In this document: piece after piece, positions 1 to 4,906 of the stretch
How positions within the stretch are numbered: position 1 is the first letter of the stretch
How the letters are laid out: each line of letters starts with the position of its first letter
Assembly (NCBI GenBank): GCA_003225655.1
Contig: QIAW01000414.1
Coordinates: 3,063-8,156, forward strand
Direction of reading: 5' to 3'
DNA from: Acidobacteriota bacterium
GTDB taxonomy: Bacteria; Acidobacteriota; Terriglobia; Terriglobales; Acidobacteriaceae
DNA: 5,094 nucleotides
The notes under the pieces: generated by a model
Told to the model about the DNA's origin: nothing
The model's database searches: none
Seen by the model: only the letters and a program-made list of their open reading frames with translations
Made by a program: the position numbers and the translations under genes

Positions 1-659
1 TGGGCGGTGTGGCGACGCAGATGATTCCGCGCAACACCACCATCCCGACCAAGAAGACCGAGACCTTCTCCACTGCGGCAGATAGTCAGCCCTCGGTTGA
101 GGTACATGTTCTACAGGGCGAACGGCCCATGGCGCGGGACAACCGCACGCTGGGCAAGTTCCACCTGACCGGCCTTCCACCGGCCCCACGCGGCGTGCCG
201 CAGATTGAGGTGACGTTCGATATCGATGCGAACGGCATCCTCAACGTGACCGCCAAGGACCTGGGCACCGGCAAAGACCAGAAGATCACAATTACTTCTT
301 CTTCCGGTCTGAGCAAAGAAGAGGTCGAGCGCATGGCCAAAGAAGCCGACGCGCACGCGGCGGAAGACAAGACCAAGCGCGAGGAGATTGAGGCCCGCAA
401 CCAGCTTGACAGCATGGTGTACAACATCGAAAAAATGCTGCGCGAGCAGGGCGAGAAGATCTCTTCTGGCGACAAGTCTAATGTCGAGTCGGCGCTGGCC
501 GATGCCAAGAAAGCGCTCGAGGGCACTGACGCCGCAGCCATGAACGCGGCCCGTGAAAAGCTAACGGCCGCCTCCCACAAGCTGGGAAGAAGAAAGAGGG
601 CGAAGTCATCGACGCCGAGTATGTGGATGTGGATGAGAAAAAGTAAGCTAAGCTACTAG
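1..659 (+). CDS. dnaK: Chaperone protein DnaK (Hsp70), C-terminal part; 5' truncated by window edge, frameshifted near 3' end
   Basis: This is the C-terminal part of the ATP-dependent Hsp70 chaperone, a cytoplasmic protein that binds unfolded polypeptides and works with DnaJ and GrpE. The first whole codon is at 3, and the reading frame is open to the window edge, so roughly the first 400 residues (the ATPase domain) lie outside. The substrate-binding beta domain is clear: GGV, NTTIPTK (33-53), VLQGER (108-125) and the PQIEVTFDIDANGIL block (198-242). The helical lid follows, from SSGLSKEEVERM to about 580. After HKL (576-584) the frame runs into an Arg/Ser-rich tail ending at 659 that does not resemble DnaK. 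The conserved acidic tail GEVIDAEYVDVDEKK is instead encoded in another frame at 599-643, with its stop at 644-646. The usual Gly/Ala/Gln-rich linker is missing, so a deletion that is not a multiple of three is likely. Identification is very secure; whether the lesion is real or a sequencing or assembly error is open. Confidence 0.93.
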   Translation, partial: GGVATQMIPRNTTIPTKKTETFSTAADSQPSVEVHVLQGERPMARDNRTLGKFHLTGLPPAPRGVPQIEVTFDIDANGILNVTAKDLGTGKDQKITITSSSGLSKEEVERMAKEADAHAAEDKTKREEIEARNQLDSMVYNIEKMLREQGEKISSGDKSNVESALADAKKALEGTDAAAMNAAREKLTAASHKLGRRKRAKSSTPSMWMWMRKSKLSY

Positions 660-712
660 CTTCTAGCCACTAGCTGTTTTTAACAAGCTCTTAGTTTTGG
701 TTCTTAGCTTTA
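646..712 (+). repeat. Degenerate 7-bp tandem repeat (AGCTNCT / AGCTCTT) after dnaK
   Basis: Directly after the in-frame dnaK tail stop (644-646) come consecutive heptamers: AGCTACT (651-657), AGCTTCT (658-664), AGCCACT (665-671) and AGCTGTT (672-678), preceded by a partial AGCTA (646-650). After a short gap a second set follows: AGCTCTT (686-692), AGTTTTG (693-699), GTTCTT (700-705) and AGCTTTA (706-712). The array runs into the base of the terminator hairpin. The periodicity is read directly from the sequence. Its function is unknown to me. The same unit recurs after dnaJ at 2090-2110. Confidence 0.7.
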
Positions 713-746
713 AGGGGCGCAGCAATGCGCCCCTTCATAATTTTTT
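712..746 (+). terminator. Rho-independent terminator of dnaK
   Basis: A perfect 10-bp stem (712-721 with 726-735) containing GGGGCGC/GCGCCCC is capped by a GCAA tetraloop, which belongs to the stable GNRA class. It is followed by CATAA and then TTTTTT at 741-746. The GC-rich core, short loop and downstream T-run fit an intrinsic terminator on the plus strand. There is no comparable T-run on the other side, so it acts in one direction. It separates dnaK from dnaJ transcriptionally. Confidence 0.9.
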
Positions 747-831
747 ATTGGAGTTTATTTTCCAATTCATGGAATATCTTCATATCTGGCATCCTGATGA
801 CAGGTCAGGTGTTTAGTGACAATTTGAGTGT

Positions 832-858
832 TTGGTTAGCGAGAGATTAATTAACCAA
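832..858 (+). promoter_or_regulatory. Inverted repeat enclosing the dnaJ ribosome binding site
   Basis: TTGGTTA (832-838) and TAACCAA (852-858) form a perfect 7-bp inverted repeat. The right arm ends on the A of the dnaJ ATG. The only purine-rich Shine-Dalgarno candidate, GAGAG (841-845), lies in the 13-nt loop at a rather long 12-nt distance from the start. In mRNA this could form a weak, A/U-rich hairpin over the initiation region; in DNA it could be an operator. No CIRCE-type element (TTAGCACTC-N9-GAGTGCTAA) is visible, nor a clear sigma-32 or sigma-70 promoter, in 747-857. The functional meaning is inferred. Confidence 0.35.
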
Positions 859-2084
859 TGGCCACCCAAACCAAAGATTATTACGGCACGCTCGGCGTCA
901 AGAAGAACGCCTCTGCTGAAGAAATTCGTAAAGCTTTCCGCAAGCTGGCGCGCAAGCACCATCCTGACGTTAATCCTGGGGACAAGAAAGCCGAGGAGAG
1001 GTTCAAGGAAATCTCCGAGGGCAATGATGTTCTGAGCGACCCCAAGAAGCGCAAGATCTATGACCAGCTTGGTTTTTACTCCGACAATATTGATCCGGCA
1101 ACGGCCGAGGCTTATGCCCGTGGAGGGGCGGGCGGCGGCTCCGGGCGGGCATCTGGTGCAGGCGGTGGCGCACAGGGGGTCCCCTTCGATTTTGGCGGCT
1201 TCGATTTTTCGGATTTCTCCGGCGCCGGGGGGGCGAGCAGCGGGCGCACCGGCACCGGCGGCTTCCGCGATATTTTCAGCAACATCTTTGGAATGGGAGG
1301 ACGCGGTCCCAGCAACGAGGCGGGTTTTAGCAGCGGTCCACAGGCGGGCACAGATCTTGAGTACCAGGTCAGCGTAGGCTTTTGGCAGGCGATACGCGGC
1401 GCCGAGCTGCGGGTGAACATCAGCCGGCAAGACATTTGCACCACCTGCAGCGGCCGCGGATACCAGGAGAGCACGGCGCCCTGCCCCGAGTGCGGCGGTA
1501 AGGGACAAGTAACCCAGACCAGTGGACGCATGAAGTTCAACGTATCTTGCCCACGCTGCGGCGGCTCCGGACATTCGCGCACAGTCTGCAATGTGTGCAA
1601 GGGGGATGGCGTGGTGATCCGCAACGAGCCGTTGACCATCCGCATTAAACCGGGCACGCGCGATGGGCAGCGAATTCGCCTCGCGGCTAAGGGAAATGCG
1701 GGATTCCACGGCGGGCCTCCCGGCGATCTCTACATCATCATCCGCACCGGCGACCATCCGCTCTTTCATCGTGAGGGGGACGATATCCACCTTACCGTGC
1801 CAGTCGTTGCCCCAGAGGCGGCGCTGGGGGCCAAGATTGAGGTGCCAACCATCGACGGACGTGCCCAGCTCAAAGTGCCGCCGGGTACGCAGAGCGGGCA
1901 GAAACTGCGCCTGCGCGAGAAGGGCGTGCCTTCGGCCACCAAGGAAGGCGCGCGCGGCGACCTGATTGTGGAGATCAAGATTGTTGTTCCTGAGGCACGT
2001 GACCTCAAAGTGCGCGAGCTATGGCAGCAGTTGCAGAAGATGACTCCGGAAGATCCGCGGGCAGAGATGTGGAGACTTGTGTGA
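858..2084 (+). CDS. dnaJ: Chaperone protein DnaJ (type I Hsp40 co-chaperone)
   Basis: This is a 408-residue cytoplasmic co-chaperone that delivers unfolded proteins to DnaK and stimulates its ATPase. The J domain covers about residues 6-72, with the HPD triad at 35-37. A Gly-rich linker follows (about 88-160) with a GGFDFSDF patch near 113-120. The zinc-finger domain has all four CxxCxGxG repeats: C194/C197, C209/C212, C231/C234 and C244/C247. The two substrate-binding C-terminal domains follow, including GDLYIIIRTGDHPLFHREGD and PPGTQSGQKLRLREKG. The length is slightly above the usual 370-390. The start at 858 is the only sensible one because an in-frame TAA lies at 852-854. One small oddity is Gly55 in J-domain helix III (EISEGNDVLSD), where alanine is usual. 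It lies 199 nt after dnaK, beyond a strong terminator, so it is probably transcribed separately. It could also be a second, CbpA-like paralogue, but the intact zinc finger favours DnaJ. Confidence 0.96.
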   Translation: MATQTKDYYGTLGVKKNASAEEIRKAFRKLARKHHPDVNPGDKKAEERFKEISEGNDVLSDPKKRKIYDQLGFYSDNIDPATAEAYARGGAGGGSGRASGAGGGAQGVPFDFGGFDFSDFSGAGGASSGRTGTGGFRDIFSNIFGMGGRGPSNEAGFSSGPQAGTDLEYQVSVGFWQAIRGAELRVNISRQDICTTCSGRGYQESTAPCPECGGKGQVTQTSGRMKFNVSCPRCGGSGHSRTVCNVCKGDGVVIRNEPLTIRIKPGTRDGQRIRLAAKGNAGFHGGPPGDLYIIIRTGDHPLFHREGDDIHLTVPVVAPEAALGAKIEVPTIDGRAQLKVPPGTQSGQKLRLREKGVPSATKEGARGDLIVEIKIVVPEARDLKVRELWQQLQKMTPEDPRAEMWRLV

Positions 2085-2089
2085 AAAGA

Positions 2090-2110
2090 AGCCTTTAGCT
2101 CTTAGCTGGT
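2090..2110 (+). repeat. Three 7-bp repeats after dnaJ, matching the dnaK 3' array
   Basis: Five bases after the dnaJ stop are three consecutive heptamers, AGCCTTT (2090-2096), AGCTCTT (2097-2103) and AGCTGGT (2104-2110). AGCTCTT is identical to the unit at 686-692 behind dnaK. As there, the repeats sit between the stop codon and a hairpin with a T-run. No such repeat follows the tyrosinase or cytochrome genes. Confidence 0.6.
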
Positions 2111-2113
2111 AAA

Positions 2114-2152
2114 TTGATGGCTGTGAAGAGAGCCAATCAACCCGCCTTTTTT
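2114..2152 (+). terminator. Probable intrinsic terminator of dnaJ
   Basis: TTGAT (2114-2118) pairs with ATCAA (2136-2140), and GGCT (2119-2122) pairs with AGCC (2131-2134). This leaves a single bulged A at 2135 and an 8-nt loop. A run of six T residues (2147-2152) follows after CCCGCC. The stem is imperfect and the T-run is offset by six bases, so it is weaker than the dnaK terminator, but its placement after dnaJ fits. Confidence 0.55.
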
Positions 2153-2182
2153 GTTCATTTCGGGAAAACCTCCCAAAAAGAT

Positions 2183-2325
2183 ACCGGATAGAAACACCAT
2201 TGCATGAATCCGGTTGCGATTGACGCAGGAAATTGGATACACTGCGGCTTCAATTTTTTCAAAAACACTTTCATGCTCTATTGAATTGCAACCTGGAAGC
2301 GGGTAGCAGTTTAAACCGGATTCAT
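2183..2325 (+). promoter_or_regulatory. Tyrosinase upstream region with three ACCGGAT sites and a 12-bp inverted repeat
   Basis: ATGAATCCGGTT (2204-2215) and AACCGGATTCAT (2314-2325) are perfect reverse complements, 98 nt apart. The right arm ends two bases before the Shine-Dalgarno sequence of the tyrosinase gene. A third partial copy, ACCGGAT (2183-2189), is inverted relative to the 2208-2214 core at a centre distance of 25 bp. This layout fits a transcription factor binding cluster or a long leader stem. Promoter candidates inside are weak: TTGCGA (2214-2219) with GATACA (2236-2241) at 16 bp, or an extended -10 TGCTCTATT (2274-2282). I cannot choose between them. The rest of 2153-2339 shows no gene. 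Confidence 0.45.
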
Positions 2326-2327
2326 CC

Positions 2328-2334
2328 TAAGGAG
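2328..2334 (+). promoter_or_regulatory. Strong ribosome binding site of the tyrosinase gene
   Basis: TAAGGAG lies five bases before the ATG at 2340, a near-consensus Shine-Dalgarno match with good spacing. It decides the start codon of the tyrosinase gene and is much stronger than the site in front of dnaJ. Confidence 0.85.
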
Positions 2335-2339
2335 ATTTC

Positions 2340-3206
2340 ATGCCAAAGAAAGCTTTACGCACCACCCGCAAGCTCCGCATCTCTTTTCCACCTCACGCCC
2401 GGCTTTTTTCGACCCATGTCCTGGCCCCGGCGCAAATGCGTATGGAAGCAGCCCTGCCGGCGCTTGCACCGGCAGTGGCGGTGCGCAAGAGCGCGGACAC
2501 GCTCACGGCGAATGAACAAAAGGTCTTCAAAGACGTAATCACTAAAGCAATCGCCGATGGCATTTACTCGCAGTTGGTGAGAATTCACGGCAACATGACA
2601 CACGATATGCACACCATGCCAGGGATGCCTGCCGGCACTCTGCGCTTCCTGCCCTGGCATCGCGTCTACCTGGTCAAATTCGAGCAGGCCATGCGCGCCT
2701 TTGACCCCAACTTCTTTTTACCCCATTGGCGATGGGTGGATGCCTCTTCCATCCCTTCCTGGATGACATCGTTTAAGCCCAAGGGGGTTACCGATGTGAA
2801 TGGAAAGCCGATCCCGGTAAGACGCGCTCCGGGCACAGACCCGCAAACGCCGAAGCTGCCAACGTCACAGACCATCCAAAGCACTGCATTGAACCGGCAG
2901 GACTACCACTCTTTCACTCTGGCGCTGGAAGGAGCCAAGCCCTACGGTGCACATAACCTGGTGCACATGTGGTTCAACGGAACCATGAGCAATGTGCCAA
3001 CCGCGCCGGCCGATCCCATGTTCTGGATGCACCATGCTGAGATTGACCGCTTGTGGGCCATTTGGGCCAAGGCACACCCGGGGCAGACGCCAAACCTCAC
3101 CGGATCGTCAGCGGTCCTTGATCCCTGGCCCGAAACGGCCTCCGAGGTGCTTGATACCATAAAATTTCCGGAGTACCCATACACGTATGATTCACTGACG
3201 CTTTGA
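2340..3206 (+). CDS. Tyrosinase-family type-3 copper protein (polyphenol oxidase-like)
   Basis: The 288-residue product belongs to the binuclear copper tyrosinase/catechol oxidase family, which oxidises phenols or diphenols to quinones with O2. The CuB site is clear: H205-N206-L-V-H209, then TAPADPMFW and the H231-H232 pair before IDRLW. Glu197 (in LEG) and Asn206 sit where tyrosinases that hydroxylate monophenols carry their water-holding Glu and activating Asn, which hints at, but does not prove, monophenolase activity. The CuA site has H83 (IHG) and H107 (FLPWHR). The usual second histidine eight residues before the PWHR histidine is replaced (position 98 is Ala); H88 or H91 may take its place. 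The protein contains no cysteine, so no Cys-His thioether is possible. The N-terminus is basic and then Pro/Ala-rich (about 1-50) without a convincing signal peptide, and there is no C-terminal lid domain. The next gene is convergent. Family membership is secure; substrate is unknown. Confidence 0.9.
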   Translation: MPKKALRTTRKLRISFPPHARLFSTHVLAPAQMRMEAALPALAPAVAVRKSADTLTANEQKVFKDVITKAIADGIYSQLVRIHGNMTHDMHTMPGMPAGTLRFLPWHRVYLVKFEQAMRAFDPNFFLPHWRWVDASSIPSWMTSFKPKGVTDVNGKPIPVRRAPGTDPQTPKLPTSQTIQSTALNRQDYHSFTLALEGAKPYGAHNLVHMWFNGTMSNVPTAPADPMFWMHHAEIDRLWAIWAKAHPGQTPNLTGSSAVLDPWPETASEVLDTIKFPEYPYTYDSLTL

Positions 3207-3240
3207 GCCGGACCTCGCAGAGAAGAGCCGGCAGAGAAGA
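3207..3240 (+). repeat. Short direct and inverted repeat after the tyrosinase stop
   Basis: GCAGAGAAGA occurs twice, at 3217-3226 and 3231-3240. GCCGG (3207-3211) and CCGGC (3228-3232) could form a 5-bp stem. No T-run follows, so this is not a good terminator; no other plus-strand terminator is visible before the cytochrome gene. The repeat may be chance. Confidence 0.3.
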
Positions 3241-3280
3241 ATCACAGCTCCAGCGGCCAGCAATTAGAACGGCTTCAGAC

Positions 3281-3313
3281 AAAAAAACCGCGGATGACGA
3301 AGCATCCGCGGTT
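3281..3313 (-). terminator. Rho-independent terminator of the di-heme cytochrome gene
   Basis: AACCGCGGATG (3286-3296) and CATCCGCGGTT (3303-3313) form a perfect 11-bp stem with a 6-nt loop. On the minus strand the stem leads straight into seven T residues (plus-strand A at 3281-3287). It begins 27 nt after the stop codon of the minus-strand gene. On the plus strand the stem is followed by GTGCCAAAG, so it should not efficiently stop tyrosinase transcription. Confidence 0.92.
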
Positions 3314-3340
3314 GTGCCAAAGAGGAGCGGAGGAAAAAAC

Positions 3341-4846
3341 TTACAACGAACGCAGGAAGTTCAAGATGTCCTGTTTTTGCGATGCACTGAGCGCGCTGAA
3401 GTTCCGAATGACGCCGTTGGCTTCCGAACCACACGATTGGCTTAGCGAAAACGGCTGAAACACCTTGCCATTCGATGCGGTAAATTGCTGGAGGCTTTCC
3501 GAAGTCGCGCAGACATTGCCTGGACTCGAGTGGTCCCAGATGGCTTGCAGCAGGTCTGAAGTGCGGCCGTCATGCAGGAAGAACAAGCGTTGACCAACGC
3601 CCCAGAGCGGAGCAGTGCGGAATTCATCCGGACCGGCAGCTCCCTGGTTAATGCCATCGGCCAATCTCGAACCCATATGGTGTACGGCGATATCCGAGTA
3701 AGGCTGATAGGTGGCGTCAGACATCGCGCTGTAATGCGACTTGCCCGAGGTGAGGTTGGCGGTGTGGCACAAGACACAGCCGATTCTGTTGAACAGAGCG
3801 GCGCCATTCATTTCTGATGCGGTAGCGGTGGTTGGAGCAGGAGGCTCCGTCAGCCGTATGAAGGCCGCGAAGTTCACGGTGTCTGCAGTCATCTCAGATG
3901 CCGTCCCCAGTGTGGTGCCGAAGTTGGGGCTGGCATCGTTGGGATTGCGGATGTTGGTGTCGTCTTCCGGAGTGCCGTTGAACACGCAGCCGGAAACCGC
4001 GGCGCGTTCATTGGGGAACTCCTCGTTGGCCACGCCCTGCTCGACGTTGTAGGCTTCGCCGACAAAGATGAGCAACGATTTGTTCTGGGCCTTCCAGCCG
4101 AAGCGGGTGACGGTGCCGTCATTGCCGCTATGGTTCAGTTTTCCACCGATTCCCAGTGCAGCCTTGGCAGCGTGATTAGCCGCCAGGTTAGCCTCCAACG
4201 TGGTGTCTGGCGTGTTTTCGATCAGGCCAAGTCCAAACAATGGGGTGGGAATACGGAAGATCACGTTACGCTTGGCCAACTGGGTGGCGAAGTCAGGCTG
4301 CTGGATGTTGCAGCCCGGGGCGTCCGAGCGGCCCTTGATGGTGAACAGGCCGTGCACGCCACCATCGAGTCCGGCAAACGGGTCGTCAGGGTTGGTGGAG
4401 ATGAAGCGCGCCTCACGCACCGGACCGTTCGCCCTGATGAAGGAGGGTACGACGTTGGTGGCGCCATCCAGCGTCGCCAATGCCACCTGTGGATTCGGTC
4501 GGGGGTTGATCCTGCTGTTCAGGCCAGGGCTGCTGCCGCCCGACGCAGGCTCACCGTGACATGAATCGCAGCTATTAGAGTTAAAGGTTGGTCCTAAGCC
4601 CTTTCCATCTTCGCCGGGAATGTTTCCGGAAACGGAATCAACTTCATTGAAAACTTCCAGGGCCTGTTGGAAGTAGGCTTGCTCGTCGGCGTTCAAACCA
4701 ACGTAAGCGCCGCCCGCTCCGGGGGCGCCGCCACGCGGTCCAGGGTCATGCTGAGCGAGCAGCAATCCGGTACAGAGCACCACAGCGATGCACATTACGA
4801 ACAAACGGGCCTTTTTCACGAATTCAATCGTTTTGCGATAGTTCAT
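3341..4846 (-). CDS. Exported di-heme cytochrome c-type protein, DUF1111 / DHOR (di-heme oxidoreductase-like) family
   Basis: This 501-residue product has a basic N-terminus and a hydrophobic segment (about 14-30) ending in LLLAQ, so it is probably a secreted periplasmic protein. Two c-type heme motifs are present: C93-D-S-C96-H97 and C357-V-L-C360-H361. Family hallmarks include RIPTPLFGLGLIENTP (198-213), PYSDIAVHHMGSRLADG (382-398, with Met391 a candidate heme ligand), EFRTAPLWGVG and FLHDGRTSDLLQAIWDHS. The family is related to the MauG/cytochrome c peroxidase group, but its physiological substrate is unclear to me. Four further cysteines in the mature part (179, 287, 446, 472) could form disulfides. 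The ATG at 4846 was chosen because AGGAGAG lies eight bases upstream and the signal peptide follows at once; an upstream start at 5068 would put 74 unrelated residues before the signal peptide. It converges with the tyrosinase gene, 134 nt away, and appears to be transcribed alone. Confidence 0.9.
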   Translation of the reverse strand: MNYRKTIEFVKKARLFVMCIAVVLCTGLLLAQHDPGPRGGAPGAGGAYVGLNADEQAYFQQALEVFNEVDSVSGNIPGEDGKGLGPTFNSNSCDSCHGEPASGGSSPGLNSRINPRPNPQVALATLDGATNVVPSFIRANGPVREARFISTNPDDPFAGLDGGVHGLFTIKGRSDAPGCNIQQPDFATQLAKRNVIFRIPTPLFGLGLIENTPDTTLEANLAANHAAKAALGIGGKLNHSGNDGTVTRFGWKAQNKSLLIFVGEAYNVEQGVANEEFPNERAAVSGCVFNGTPEDDTNIRNPNDASPNFGTTLGTASEMTADTVNFAAFIRLTEPPAPTTATASEMNGAALFNRIGCVLCHTANLTSGKSHYSAMSDATYQPYSDIAVHHMGSRLADGINQGAAGPDEFRTAPLWGVGQRLFFLHDGRTSDLLQAIWDHSSPGNVCATSESLQQFTASNGKVFQPFSLSQSCGSEANGVIRNFSALSASQKQDILNFLRSL

Positions 4847-4854
4847 GGTTAAAG

Positions 4855-4861
4855 CTCTCCT
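4855..4861 (-). promoter_or_regulatory. Ribosome binding site of the di-heme cytochrome gene
   Basis: On the minus strand AGGAGAG ends eight bases before the ATG at 4846-4844. It is the best Shine-Dalgarno match in the region and sets the start just before the signal peptide, against the longer open frame reaching to 5068. Confidence 0.8.
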
Positions 4862-4880
4862 GTTTTCTTCAATTGGTGAT

Positions 4881-4906
4881 TGTGTGTTTGCGAGGGCAAA
4901 CACACA
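4881..4906 (-). promoter_or_regulatory. Perfect 11-bp hairpin upstream of the di-heme cytochrome gene
   Basis: TGTGTGTTTGC (4881-4891) and GCAAACACACA (4896-4906) pair perfectly around a 4-nt loop. The element begins 34 nt upstream of the ATG. No T-run follows on either strand, so it is not an ordinary terminator. If transcribed, it would be a stable leader hairpin outside the ribosome binding site; as DNA it is a good candidate operator. The function is inferred from position only. Confidence 0.5.

Noticed and set aside
747..857. CIRCE or HAIR-type heat-shock operator before dnaJ
   Set aside because: Only isolated half-site-like stretches such as TTGAGTG are present; no matching second arm at the right spacing.
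813..1790. Long minus-strand open frame (325 codons) opposite dnaJ
   Set aside because: It lies wholly antisense to a certain dnaJ, has no recognisable domain, and arises from the GC-biased codon use of dnaJ. The same holds for the antisense frames at 86-580 and 1112-1657.
3203..3445. Small plus-strand open frame between the tyrosinase and cytochrome genes
   Set aside because: It overlaps the minus-strand terminator and the end of the cytochrome gene, has no good ribosome binding site and no recognisable sequence.
4130..4564. Plus-strand open frames (144 and 119 codons) opposite the di-heme gene
   Set aside because: They are shadows of the minus-strand coding sequence, with Arg/Gly/Ala-rich translations and no family resemblance.
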